This document shows, in pieces, positions 1-7,439 of a DNA stretch of 15,066 bases (position 1 is the stretch's first letter; each line of letters opens with the position of its first letter). Position numbers and translations under genes: made by a program. The notes under the pieces are model-generated. The model did no database searches. It was not told the DNA's origin and saw nothing but the letters and a program-made list of their open reading frames with translations. Source of the stretch: Ferruginibacter sp. (GTDB taxonomy: Bacteria > Bacteroidota > Bacteroidia > Chitinophagales > Chitinophagaceae); the NCBI GenBank assembly GCA_018882645.1, contig VERM01000009.1, positions 1 to 15,066 on the forward strand. The letters are read 5' to 3'.

Positions 1-578
1 CGCTTGTCTCTGTCCATTGCATAATAACGGCCTGTGATCGTGGCTATTTTGCCGGTAGATTGCTGCATATGATTTTGTAAATTCTTCAGATAACCAATGC
101 CCGATTTGGGATCGGTATCTCTTCCGTCGGTAAAAGCATGAACCAATACATTATCAAAATTTTGTTCGGCACAGATGCTTAGCAATGCTTTAAGATGGTT
201 GGTATGCGAATGAACGCCACCGTCACTGACCAGGCCAATCAAATGCAGCGTCTTGTTATTCTCTTTAGCATATGCTATGGCTGCTAAAATGGTTTTGTTT
301 TGATGAAATGTTTTTTCCCTGATAGCTACATTGATTCTTTCGAGTTCCTGGTAAACTACTCTTCCTGCACCCAGATTCAAATGGCCCACTTCGCTGTTTC
401 CCATCTGTCCGGCGGGAAGTCCCACCTCTTCACCCGAAGTAGTTAAAGTGGTATGGGGGTATTTTGAGTATAAAGAATTCACAAAAGGTACTTGAGCATT
501 TTGAATGGCGTCGCTGGATTTCACCTTTCCCAAACCCCAGCCATCCATGATAATGAGTATAATTTTTTTTGATTCCAT
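1..578 (-). CDS. gpmI: 2,3-bisphosphoglycerate-independent phosphoglycerate mutase, N-terminal part (cut by window edge)
   Basis: Cofactor-independent phosphoglycerate mutase interconverts 3- and 2-phosphoglycerate in cytoplasmic glycolysis and gluconeogenesis. My reverse-strand translation starts at the ATG at 578 and reads MESKKIILIIMDGWG, the family's N-terminal metal-site motif with Asp12. It continues through GQMGNSEVGH, where Ser62 is the phosphoserine nucleophile at the same number as in characterised Bacillus-type enzymes. Further on come SDGGVHSH and DGRDT, both conserved in the family. About 192 residues are present of a usual length near 510; the rest lies beyond position 1. The frame is open throughout. 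The gene diverges from nadC across 105 bases. The family call is firm; only the missing C-terminal part is unknown. Confidence 0.95.
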   Translation of the reverse strand, partial: MESKKIILIIMDGWGLGKVKSSDAIQNAQVPFVNSLYSKYPHTTLTTSGEEVGLPAGQMGNSEVGHLNLGAGRVVYQELERINVAIREKTFHQNKTILAAIAYAKENNKTLHLIGLVSDGGVHSHTNHLKALLSICAEQNFDNVLVHAFTDGRDTDPKSGIGYLKNLQNHMQQSTGKIATITGRYYAMDRDK

Positions 579-683
579 AAATTCAGCTTCAATTGAACGA
601 ATATTCACGTAAAATTAATCAAATAAGACCGTAATTATTGTAAAGACTTAACCTGTTATCCTAATCAATTGTTAGATTTGTAT

Positions 684-1535
684 ATGAATTTTTCTGAAAA
701 TTTAGATCAACTGATTGCCGCTGCCCTGAATGAGGATATTGGCGACGGAGACCATTCCACTTTAAGCTGTATAGACAAGCAGGCAAAGGGCAAAGCCGTA
801 CTTAAAGTAAAAGAGGGAGGTATTCTTGCAGGAGTAGATATTGCGGAGAAAATTTTTCGGCATTTTGATGAAAATATTATTTTCAATAAAATAAAAAATG
901 ACGGTGAGGCCATGCAATATGGCGAAGCTGCTTTTGAAGTAGTCGCATATGTGCATACGATTCTTCAGTGCGAAAGACTGGTGTTGAACTGCATGCAAAG
1001 GATGAGTGGCATTGCAACACTTACCCATCAGTACACTTCATTTTTAAAGGGATATCATACAAAACTGCTGGATACAAGAAAAACCACACCCAATTTCAGG
1101 CTGCTCGAAAAAGAAGCTGTTCGCATCGGCGGCGGTGTCAATCACCGTTTTGGTTTATATGATATGATCATGCTGAAAGACAATCATATTGATTATTGCG
1201 GTTCTATTGAAAATGCCATTGAGCGTGCAGCGGAATATGTAAGAAATCATAAACCCGGCTTGAAAATTGAGGTGGAAACCAGATCAATCGACGATGTTAA
1301 AAGAGTTTTGTCCGTTGGAAAAATCAATCGCATTATGTTGGATAATTTTACTCCTCAGCAGGTCTGTGAAGCATTGGCAATCATTAATCGTGAATATGAA
1401 ACGGAGGCCAGCGGGGGAATCAATCTGGAAAATATTCAGGAATATGCCGCCACCGGAGTGGATTTTGTTTCCAGCGGAGCAATCATCCATCAGGCTAAAA
1501 GCCTGGATTTAAGTTTGAAGGCTGTCATTTTATAA
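684..1535 (+). CDS. nadC: nicotinate-nucleotide pyrophosphorylase (quinolinate phosphoribosyltransferase)
   Basis: Converts quinolinate and PRPP to nicotinate mononucleotide, CO2 and pyrophosphate, the step joining the de novo quinolinate branch to NAD synthesis. The translation carries EDIGDGD near residue 17, ERLVLNCMQRMSGIAT, LDTRKTTP at 129-136, GGGVNHR and MLKDNH at 163-168, with the substrate-binding basic residues of the family. Later motifs are IEVE, IMLDNF, EASGGI and a C-terminal VSSGAIIH. The length from ATG 684 is 283 residues, normal for NadC. The frame extends five codons upstream to a TTG at 669, but ATG 684 fits the family start better. The SUI1-like gene follows 9 bases later, so the two are probably co-transcribed. 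nadE lies about 2 kb downstream in a separate unit. Confidence 0.96.
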   Translation: MNFSENLDQLIAAALNEDIGDGDHSTLSCIDKQAKGKAVLKVKEGGILAGVDIAEKIFRHFDENIIFNKIKNDGEAMQYGEAAFEVVAYVHTILQCERLVLNCMQRMSGIATLTHQYTSFLKGYHTKLLDTRKTTPNFRLLEKEAVRIGGGVNHRFGLYDMIMLKDNHIDYCGSIENAIERAAEYVRNHKPGLKIEVETRSIDDVKRVLSVGKINRIMLDNFTPQQVCEALAIINREYETEASGGINLENIQEYAATGVDFVSSGAIIHQAKSLDLSLKAVIL

Positions 1536-1544
1536 ACTTCATGT

Positions 1545-1889
1545 ATGTCTAAAAAGAAAATAAATACTTCAGGAATTGTTTTTTCAACCAACCCTGATTT
1601 TAATTTTCAGGAGATTCCGGAGGATGACCCCGAAACTCTTTTAGCCTCACAACAAAAGTTGAGGATTCGGTTGGAGACAAAGCATCGTGCCGGAAAAACG
1701 GTTACACTGATCATGGGATTTATTGGAAAACAGGCTGATAAAGAAGAACTTATAAAAAAACTCAAGAACCATTGCGGTACAGGAGGTTCTTCAAAAGATG
1801 GTGAAATGCTGGTTCAGGGAGACCAGCGTGAAAAAGTTTTACAATGGCTGAAAAAAAATGGGTATGCTGATACCAAAATTTTTTCCTAA
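1545..1889 (+). CDS. SUI1/eIF1-family translation factor (YciH-like)
   Basis: A 114-residue protein whose C-terminal two thirds (about residues 39-110) match the SUI1 domain of eukaryotic eIF1 and bacterial YciH. Visible features are a basic strand RIRLETKHRAGKTVTLI, the GF(I)G turn, a helix EELIKKLKNHCG, the GTGGS glycine patch, and the LVQGDQREKVLQWLKKNG tail. The bacterial members are thought to act on initiation-complex fidelity at the small ribosomal subunit, but their role is poorly defined, so I give only the family. The N-terminal 35 residues look flexible and acidic. It sits 9 bases after nadC and 21 bases before apaG, suggesting a short operon. The ATG at 1545 is the natural start. 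Confidence 0.9.
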   Translation: MSKKKINTSGIVFSTNPDFNFQEIPEDDPETLLASQQKLRIRLETKHRAGKTVTLIMGFIGKQADKEELIKKLKNHCGTGGSSKDGEMLVQGDQREKVLQWLKKNGYADTKIFS

Positions 1890-1910
1890 CTTGTTCATAT
1901 AATTTATGAT

Positions 1911-2297
1911 ATGAGTTCAAAAATTTCTAATGGTGTAAAAATAAGTGTGGAGACACACTATCAATCGGAGTACAGCAATCCTACGCTCAATGAATTTATG
2001 TTTGCTTATAGAATAACCATTGAAAACAATAATGAATTTCCCATCAAATTACTGAGACGATACTGGAATATACACGACAGTATAGGAAGTGAAAAAGAAG
2101 TGGAGGGCGAAGGCGTAGTGGGCGTTCAGCCTTTAATCAATCCATCAGAGCGTTATTCTTATGTAAGCGGTTGTAATTTAAAGAGTGATATAGGAAGAAT
2201 GCAAGGCGATTATTTGTTTGAGAATGTCAACAATAAAAAAACATTTAAAGTCGCAATTCCCTCATTTGTGCTGACAGCTCCTTTCAAATTGAACTGA
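1911..2297 (+). CDS. apaG: ApaG (DUF525) protein
   Basis: A 128-residue beta-sandwich protein of the ApaG/DUF525 family. Diagnostic stretches are the N-terminal GVKISVETHYQ strand, FAYRITIEN, LLRRYWNIHDS, EVEGEGVVGVQP, the Y-Y-SGC turn, the M-G-Y segment and the IP-F-LTAPF end. The length is typical (about 125-130). ApaG is named from the E. coli apaGH locus and has been linked genetically to cobalt/magnesium resistance; its biochemical role is not settled. Here it has no apaH neighbour but follows the SUI1-like gene by 21 bases. Its stop codon is one base from the stop of the opposing gldB. Confidence 0.93.
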   Translation: MSSKISNGVKISVETHYQSEYSNPTLNEFMFAYRITIENNNEFPIKLLRRYWNIHDSIGSEKEVEGEGVVGVQPLINPSERYSYVSGCNLKSDIGRMQGDYLFENVNNKKTFKVAIPSFVLTAPFKLN

Positions 2298-2298
2298 T

Positions 2299-3321
2299 TC
2301 AAGGTTTGTATTTAGCTTTTTCAAAAATTATTTCAGCATCTGTAACAAGAAGATCCTTTAATGATACGGAGGGATTTTCATTCATATATTTTTTCACGAT
2401 TTGCCATCCAACAAAAGATCCGATATTTCCTGGTGCATCCTCTCCAAACTCTTCTGTTTTCGGACTTTCACCAATATAGTTTCTTTTGATATTGACATCT
2501 TTTTCCTGCAGCATGTTGTTTTGAATAAAAAAATCCCAAATACCCACTTCTTTTTTCTGGCAGAATAAAAATTGATTTTCATCATATCCCATCAGCTTGT
2601 TTTTGTCAGTGTAGGGAAGTAGCTGTTCGAGTATGAAAAGCTCTTTACCCTTCTCTACCATGTCGCAAATCAGACTTCGATTTTGTTTCGATTCCTTTGT
2701 ATATTTTAATTTGATATCACCCAAAATGTTTTTGATGCAGTTGATAGAAATATAGTCGGGCTCAAATGTTTTAGTAATATAAGAAGGATAGTACCGGCTA
2801 ACTTCAACGGATTTGTACTCCTTAAAATCCTTTCCCAGATGATGCTGAAGTCCGACGATTATTGTGTCATTGGCGATGGCATCCCCAGTTCCATCCAGCG
2901 GTCCGATATAGGTAACAATGGTATGAGGTATGTCATAATCAGGGAAATAATACTTTACAAACTGTAACGATTTTTTTATCTCTTTTTCATAGGGAGTAAA
3001 ATCCGAGAATATTTTTTGAGAGGAATCAAAAATCATTCTGTAAGGCACAATAAACTGATCTTTCAGATAGGAAATATTTTCTTCTCTTAAAGCTAAAGGG
3101 TCTGCTCCGAGGATATTGTATAAAAAAATATTCAGAAAGTTTGGTTCTTTAGCCTCTAATGCATCAAATTGAGATTGCATCTGGGTTGTATCCATCGAGA
3201 AAAGGTCTTTTTCAAATCTTTTTGTGGTGACATTGATGTTGATATGAGATACATCCGGAATATTACGATTGTCTTTACAGGAAATTAGTATAATTAGTAA
3301 TAAAGTAGTGAATAATCGCAT
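2299..3321 (-). CDS. gldB: gliding motility lipoprotein GldB
   Basis: GldB is a lipoprotein needed for gliding in Flavobacterium and is conserved in Bacteroidota. The 340-residue product begins with a lipoprotein signal MRLFTTLLLIILISC, giving lipidation at Cys15 after a LIS lipobox. Downstream matches are RFEKDLFSMD near residue 36, YIGPLDGTGDAIANDTIIVGLQHHLG in the middle, and RYYPSYITKTFEPDYI, which fit my recollection of the family. The C-terminal GEDAPGNIGSFVGWQIVKKYM resembles an M-family peptidase-like fold, but no HExxH motif is present. The gene diverges from nadE and converges on apaG. In several Flavobacteriia gldC lies beside gldB; no gldC is seen here. The presence of GldB alone does not prove the organism glides. 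Confidence 0.85.
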   Translation of the reverse strand: MRLFTTLLLIILISCKDNRNIPDVSHININVTTKRFEKDLFSMDTTQMQSQFDALEAKEPNFLNIFLYNILGADPLALREENISYLKDQFIVPYRMIFDSSQKIFSDFTPYEKEIKKSLQFVKYYFPDYDIPHTIVTYIGPLDGTGDAIANDTIIVGLQHHLGKDFKEYKSVEVSRYYPSYITKTFEPDYISINCIKNILGDIKLKYTKESKQNRSLICDMVEKGKELFILEQLLPYTDKNKLMGYDENQFLFCQKKEVGIWDFFIQNNMLQEKDVNIKRNYIGESPKTEEFGEDAPGNIGSFVGWQIVKKYMNENPSVSLKDLLVTDAEIIFEKAKYKP

Positions 3322-3344
3322 GCAAATAAATTATCTTTACAAGG

Positions 3345-3352
3345 CAAATCTA
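3345..3352 (-). promoter_or_regulatory. candidate Bacteroidota -7 box for gldB
   Basis: On the minus strand this reads TAGATTTG, a perfect match to the Bacteroidota TAnnTTTG promoter element. It lies 23 bases upstream of the gldB ATG, which would give a leader of roughly 17 bases. I see no clear TTTG-type -33 element at the ideal distance; a TTG lies only about 14 bases upstream. The position supports a promoter, but the motif is short and the region is AT-rich. Confidence 0.4.
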
Positions 3353-3366
3353 GCCATAGATTTTCA

Positions 3367-3394
3367 CAATTTTATTTTAAAAATAAGGAAATTG
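3367..3394. repeat. AT-rich imperfect inverted repeat in the gldB/nadE divergent region
   Basis: CAATTT (3367-3372) plus TATTTT (3373-3378) pair with AAAATA (3380-3385) and AAATTG (3389-3394). There is a one-base centre and a three-base AGG bulge, so 12 base pairs match in total. It lies between the two start codons of the 148-base intergenic region. It could be a regulator site or simply low-complexity AT-rich sequence. The rest of this region shows no RNA gene or riboswitch that I recognise. Confidence 0.3.
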
Positions 3395-3469
3395 TTTTCT
3401 TTATCTTTTTCTTAATGGCTCTTGATTTCGATATGAATCGGGTGAGTCTTTTTTAAACTGATCGGTGAG

Positions 3470-5152
3470 ATGAAAATATGTTTAGCTCAGCAAAATTATC
3501 ATATAGGTAATTTTGAAAGCAATATCTTAAAAATTATTGACGCTGTAAACAATGCAAAGCAGCAAAATGCGGATCTTGTTGTTTTCAGTGAGTTGTCAGT
3601 ATGCGGCTATCCCCCAAGAGATTTTTTATATTTTGATGATTTTGTCGACAAGTGTATAGCTTCTGTACATCAGCTCAAAATGCATGCAAAGGGAATTGGC
3701 ATTTTGATTGGTGCGCCTCAGAGGAACAATATTATTGAGGGTAAAGATTTATTCAATGCTGTTTATTTTTTAACAGACGGTGAAATTAAAAAAGTCATCC
3801 ATAAAACTTGTCTTCCTACTTACGATATTTTTGATGAAGACCGTTATTTTGAGCCGGCAAAAAAATGGGAAGTGATTGAATACAAAGGGAAAAAAATAGC
3901 CGTAACCATCTGTGAAGACATCTGGAATCTGGGTGATAATCCTTTGTATACGATTTGTCCTATGGATAAGTTGATTGGCCAAAAGCCTGATTTTATGATT
4001 AATCTCTCTGCTTCCCCATTTGATTATACTCATGATGAAGACAGAAAAGCAATTGTAAAAGCAAATGTGCTTAAGTATAAAATTCCAATGTTTTACTGCA
4101 ATGCTGTTGGGAGTCAGACTGAAATTGTATTTGATGGAACCTCTTTGGTTTTTGATAAGAATGCCAATTTATGTGGAAGGATGATGAGTTTTCGGGAGGA
4201 TATTCAAATCTATACATTGAATGACGATGGTACAATCAATGGAACAATAATAGAGTCTTCTGATTTGCTGCCCGAAAAAGAGCTCAATCCCCGTTTTTTC
4301 AATCCATCATTACATATTGCGGAAGTTCATTCTGCACTGATACTGGGAATCCGGGATTATTTTTCAAAGATGGGTTTTAAAAAAGCCATATTAGGCAGCA
4401 GTGGAGGAATTGACAGTGCTGTTACTTTAGCGCTTGCTGTTGAGGCGCTGGGCAAAGAAAATGTAATGGCCATATTGATGCCTTCGGAATATTCTTCCAC
4501 ACATTCTGTTGAAGATGCAAAGCAATTGAGTAGAAATCTGCAGAATGAATACCAGATCATTCCAATAAAGAATATTTATGAAAGTTTTCTGGATGAATTG
4601 AAGCCCATTTTTGCTGATTTGCCTTTTGGTCTTGCGGAAGAGAATATTCAAAGCAGAACGAGAGGCAACTTACTTATGGCGATTGCCAATAAATTCGGAT
4701 ACATTTTATTGAATACTTCCAATAAAAGCGAACTCGCTACGGGATATGGAACCTTGTATGGTGACATGGCCGGAGGATTGGGAGTACTTGGTGATTGTTA
4801 CAAACAACAGGTTTATGCCTTGGCTGAATACATCAACAGAGACAAGGAAATTATTCCTATTGAAATCATAACAAAAGCCCCCAGTGCGGAACTGAGACCC
4901 AATCAAAAAGACAGCGATAGCCTTCCTGAGTATGATTTGCTGGATCAGATTCTTTATCAATACATCGAACAGTCCAAAGGCCCCGGAGAAATTAAAGAAC
5001 TTAATTTTGATGCACATCTGGCTGACAGGGTATTGAAACTTGTAAATACGAATGAATATAAACGCAATCAGTTTTGTCCCATTATCCGGATTTCTCCCAA
5101 AGCATTTGGTGTTGGAAGGCGAATGCCCATAGTAGCTAAATATTTGTCATGA
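3470..5152 (+). CDS. nadE: glutamine-dependent NAD+ synthetase
   Basis: Catalyses ATP-dependent amidation of nicotinate adenine dinucleotide to NAD+, using ammonia from glutamine. The 560-residue protein is a two-domain fusion. Residues about 1-270 form a nitrilase-type amidase with the full triad Glu41 (FSELSVCGYPP), Lys112 (HKTCLP) and Cys148 (VTICEDIW). Residues about 280-560 form the synthetase, with the pyrophosphatase-type P-loop SGGIDS at 311-316 and the downstream NKSELATGYGTLYGD and APSAELRPNQ(K)DSD motifs. Length and domain order match the long bacterial type, not the short ammonia-only enzyme. The gene diverges from gldB and is followed after 54 bases by rsgA. A nadE-gldB neighbourhood is, from memory, common in Bacteroidota. 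Confidence 0.97.
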   Translation: MKICLAQQNYHIGNFESNILKIIDAVNNAKQQNADLVVFSELSVCGYPPRDFLYFDDFVDKCIASVHQLKMHAKGIGILIGAPQRNNIIEGKDLFNAVYFLTDGEIKKVIHKTCLPTYDIFDEDRYFEPAKKWEVIEYKGKKIAVTICEDIWNLGDNPLYTICPMDKLIGQKPDFMINLSASPFDYTHDEDRKAIVKANVLKYKIPMFYCNAVGSQTEIVFDGTSLVFDKNANLCGRMMSFREDIQIYTLNDDGTINGTIIESSDLLPEKELNPRFFNPSLHIAEVHSALILGIRDYFSKMGFKKAILGSSGGIDSAVTLALAVEALGKENVMAILMPSEYSSTHSVEDAKQLSRNLQNEYQIIPIKNIYESFLDELKPIFADLPFGLAEENIQSRTRGNLLMAIANKFGYILLNTSNKSELATGYGTLYGDMAGGLGVLGDCYKQQVYALAEYINRDKEIIPIEIITKAPSAELRPNQKDSDSLPEYDLLDQILYQYIEQSKGPGEIKELNFDAHLADRVLKLVNTNEYKRNQFCPIIRISPKAFGVGRRMPIVAKYLS

Positions 5153-5206
5153 TAGTCATTTTTTATTTTTTAATAAGGCTTTCACAACCATTAATCCATT
5201 GATTGC

Positions 5207-6130
5207 ATGAAGGCATTGGTATACAAATCAACCGGCAGCTGGTATGTCGTTAAGAATGAATCAGGCAAAGTCTTTAATGCCCGCATAAAAGGGAAGTTCA
5301 AAATCGACGGCATCACTTCCACCAATCCGGTAGCAGTTGGTGATTTAGTGGAGATTGAAAATGAAGAAGACGATAAAAGCGTGTTGATTACGAAAATCTT
5401 TCCTCGAAAAAATTATATCAATCGAATTTCACCCCACAACCGTAACCAGCATCATATTGTTGCGGCCAATATGGATCAGTCTTTGTTGTTTGCTACATTA
5501 AAAGAGCCCAAAACTTCACAGGGTTTTATAGATCGGTTTTTGATAACATCAGAGGCGTATCATGTGCCTGCAATTATTGTTTTCAATAAGACAGATTTGT
5601 ATGGGATGAAGGAAGAAGCACAACTCAAAAAATATAAAATGATCTATGAATCCATCGGATATCGCATAGAAGCAATCAGTTTGAATCAAAATGCCGAACT
5701 TGATTCCATGCTGCAAATACTGAATGGAAAAATTACATTATTGAGTGGTCATTCCGGTGTGGGTAAGTCAACATTCATCAATCATTTGTTTCCTTCTCTT
5801 GAGCTCAAAACCCAAGAGGTGAGTGGCTGGAGCGGAAAAGGAATGCATACCACAACCTTTGCCGAAATGTTTGATTTAGATTCGGGCGGAAAAGTCATTG
5901 ATACGCCAGGAATAAGGGAGATGGGTTTGGTAGATATTTCCCGAAAGGAATTGTCGCATTATTTTCCGGAAATGCGGGAAAGGCTTCAGGATTGTCAGTT
6001 CAACAATTGCACGCATATAAACGAGCCCGGTTGTGCAATAAAAAATGCCGTTGGCGAAAACGGCATTCATGAAGATCGTTACATCAGTTATCTCAATATT
6101 TTTGAATCCATTCTTGAGAAAAAATATTGA
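5207..6130 (+). CDS. rsgA: ribosome small subunit-dependent GTPase A
   Basis: RsgA (YjeQ/EngC) is a circularly permuted GTPase that assists late 30S subunit maturation. The order of motifs shows the permutation: an OB-fold-like N-terminal domain (about residues 1-75), then G4 NKTD at 127-130, then the P-loop GHSGVGKST at 181-189, then a threonine-containing switch region HTTT, then G3 DTPG at 232-235. A C-terminal zinc knuckle follows with Cys263, Cys268, His270 and Cys276, the conserved set. The 307-residue length is typical. It starts at ATG 5207 after a T-rich 54-base gap from nadE, so it could be co-transcribed or have its own promoter. Its stop converges on the unknown gene at 6151. Confidence 0.96.
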   Translation: MKALVYKSTGSWYVVKNESGKVFNARIKGKFKIDGITSTNPVAVGDLVEIENEEDDKSVLITKIFPRKNYINRISPHNRNQHHIVAANMDQSLLFATLKEPKTSQGFIDRFLITSEAYHVPAIIVFNKTDLYGMKEEAQLKKYKMIYESIGYRIEAISLNQNAELDSMLQILNGKITLLSGHSGVGKSTFINHLFPSLELKTQEVSGWSGKGMHTTTFAEMFDLDSGGKVIDTPGIREMGLVDISRKELSHYFPEMRERLQDCQFNNCTHINEPGCAIKNAVGENGIHEDRYISYLNIFESILEKKY

Positions 6131-6157
6131 AACTCCGACATCTAACGGAATCAATAT
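6124..6157 (-). terminator. candidate intrinsic terminator of the 100-residue unknown gene
   Basis: ATATTGA (6124-6130) pairs with TCAATAT (6151-6157), and inside it TCCG (6134-6137) pairs with CGGA (6146-6149). On the minus strand the hairpin is followed by a run of six T, the arrangement of an intrinsic terminator for the minus-strand gene. No T run follows on the plus strand. The stem overlaps both opposing stop codons. It is only moderately GC-paired, so strength is uncertain. Confidence 0.4.
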
Positions 6158-6453
6158 GCTTGTCTTTCCAGAAAGTGCGCCACTTCCATCACAGCTCTAT
6201 CGTTATTTTTTAAACTATTAACGTGCTGAGGGAAAATACTTACACCTTCGAATGTGTTATAGTGTAGCGTGAGCAATTGATTCTTGTATTTGAAATCCCA
6301 GTCTAAGGTGTCTGTTTCATCCACCTGATTCATAAAAATGACCTTGAGCTGTTCGGCCAGTGTATGAGCAATTGCATAAAATTTAGAAACTCCGCAGTTG
6401 TCGTCAATAACAGCTTCTGTGCCGCCTGACTTGGTTCTTAATTGATAGGACAT
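6151..6453 (-). CDS. conserved-looking small protein of unknown function
   Basis: A 100-residue soluble protein that I do not recognise with certainty. It has no signal peptide or membrane segment. It shows a helix-like KFYAIAHTLAEQLKVIF, followed by WDFKYKNQLLTLHYNTFEGVSIFPQ, which reads as paired beta strands, then a C-terminal helix AVMEVAHFLERQ. The pattern of a short helix followed by 'hydrophilic strand, LLTLHYN, acidic or aromatic strand' loosely recalls the DUF3630 family, but this is only a weak impression. The start at ATG 6453 has no better alternative. It lies 64 bases downstream of the small lipoprotein gene on the same strand and converges on rsgA with a 20-base gap containing a possible terminator. 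Base composition does not differ from its neighbours. Confidence 0.7.
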   Translation of the reverse strand: MSYQLRTKSGGTEAVIDDNCGVSKFYAIAHTLAEQLKVIFMNQVDETDTLDWDFKYKNQLLTLHYNTFEGVSIFPQHVNSLKNNDRAVMEVAHFLERQAY

Positions 6454-6517
6454 AGTGTTGGTTTTTAGTTGGGTATGAATAATAAATGTCTTTTCAAATG
6501 GACCCCATTGTATTCGC

Positions 6518-6727
6518 TCAGTTGCCTTTCACATTCTTATCGTAATTTTTGTAAGCCCTTTCCGCCTCTCTGTCTCTTGTTTTGGGATTGCCGTCTGCAT
6601 TCATCGCATCAATCATTCTTTCAAAACCAACTCCTCCGGACGGGCATCCTGTTTTGGGATGTCTGCTGAAAATAGAACAGCTGCTCAATGCAGATATGAT
6701 CACAATCAAAAAAAATAATCTTTTCAT
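6518..6727 (-). CDS. small predicted lipoprotein
   Basis: A 69-residue product beginning MKRLFFLIVIISALSSC, a clear type II signal peptide with the lipidated cysteine at residue 17. The frame extends eight codons upstream, but that adds charged residues before the signal peptide, so ATG 6727 is preferred. The mature part is only 53 residues, and is polar and basic-acidic mixed. It contains HPKTGCPSGGVGFERM, a Cys-Pro-containing stretch of a kind I associate with short Bacteroidota lipoproteins of unknown function, and a charged tail rich in Arg, Lys and Asp. No catalytic motif is visible. It lies between the gamma-carbonic-anhydrase-like gene and the 100-residue unknown gene, all on the minus strand. 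Confidence 0.75.
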   Translation of the reverse strand: MKRLFFLIVIISALSSCSIFSRHPKTGCPSGGVGFERMIDAMNADGNPKTRDREAERAYKNYDKNVKGN

Positions 6728-6797
6728 AAAATGTTTGAATGTTTGTTCCAACTAAATTAATCTTTGTTTTGATTAAAAAACATCATTCATATAATTT

Positions 6798-7316
6798 TCA
6801 CATTTCTTTAAACCAGCTGCTGTATTTCAGATAATTGTCGGCAATTCGGTTAATTTCTCCGTTGATCAATTCCTGACTGATATTCTTGACTTTTTTTGCC
6901 GGCACTCCGGCATAAATACTTCCCGGTTCAACAACTGTATTCTCAAGCACTACGGCACCGGCAGCGATGATGCTATTGCTTCCGATATGGGCATTATCCA
7001 TTACAATAGCGCCCATGCCTATCAGCACATTTTCTTCTATAACGCATCCATGCACGATGGCATTGTGTCCGATACTCACTTTATTTCCAATGATCGTTTT
7101 TGTTTTTTCAAAAGTGCAGTGAATCACAGCGCCATCCTGAATGTTCACCCGGTTACCTATGCGAATGCTGTTCACATCGCCTCTGACAACTGCATTAAAC
7201 CACACGCTGCAATCATCGCCCATCGTAACATCTCCCACAATCGTTGCATTAGGCGCAATGAAACAGTTATTTCCCATTTGAGGGTGAATCCCATTCACCG
7301 GAAAGAGTATTGCCAT
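6798..7316 (-). CDS. gamma-carbonic-anhydrase-like hexapeptide-repeat protein
   Basis: A left-handed beta-helix protein of the gamma carbonic anhydrase/YrdA/PaaY group. From ATG 7316 it is 172 residues, the usual size. Hexapeptide repeats run from about residue 18 to 135 (for example IGNRVNIQDGAVIH, VSIGHNAIVHGC, VLIGMGAIVMDNAHIG). The three trimer-interface zinc ligands of the family are present as His66, His84 and His89. Also present are RGDV and the C-terminal AGVPAKKVK segment followed by a helix. Many bacterial members have weak or no measured carbonic anhydrase activity, so the reaction is not certain. The frame extends 20 codons upstream to an ATG at 7376, but that extension runs through a direct repeat and does not resemble the family. 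It diverges from the aminotransferase gene. Confidence 0.9.
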   Translation of the reverse strand: MAILFPVNGIHPQMGNNCFIAPNATIVGDVTMGDDCSVWFNAVVRGDVNSIRIGNRVNIQDGAVIHCTFEKTKTIIGNKVSIGHNAIVHGCVIEENVLIGMGAIVMDNAHIGSNSIIAAGAVVLENTVVEPGSIYAGVPAKKVKNISQELINGEINRIADNYLKYSSWFKEM

Positions 7317-7341
7317 AAAAAAAATTATTACTGGTTCATTA

Positions 7342-7373
7342 TTGGCCTTAATTGGAATAATCTTGGCCTTAAT
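7342..7373. repeat. two copies of TTGGCCTTAAT spaced 21 bp apart
   Basis: The 11-mer TTGGCCTTAAT occurs at 7342-7352 and again at 7363-7373, exact and in the same orientation. The 21-base period is two DNA helical turns. Both copies lie in the 123-base region between the divergent starts at 7316 and 7440. This placement fits a tandem regulator-binding site. If the upstream gene used its alternative ATG at 7376, the repeat would be coding. Confidence 0.5.
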
Positions 7374-7380
7374 CAATAAA

Positions 7381-7413
7381 TTGCGTAAAAATACAAAATT
7401 GAAAATGGTTTTG
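7381..7413 (+). promoter_or_regulatory. possible weak promoter for the aminotransferase gene
   Basis: A TTG at 7381-7383 is followed after 22 bases by TGGTTTTG at 7406-7413, which matches the Bacteroidota TAnnTTTG box at all positions but the second. Transcription would start near 7420, about 20 bases before the ATG at 7440. The match is imperfect, so this is a suggestion only. Confidence 0.25.
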
Positions 7414-7439
7414 GAGTTTTCACATCAAGTCGATTACAA

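Noticed and set aside
673..680. TAGATTTG, a perfect TAnnTTTG promoter box upstream of nadC.
   Set aside because: It ends only three bases before the nadC ATG at 684, so transcription would begin inside the gene, and no later start codon fits the NadC family.
6987..7379. Plus-strand 130-codon frame opposite the carbonic-anhydrase-like gene.
   Set aside because: It is the antisense image of hexapeptide repeats, with many His and Asn codons, and matches no family.
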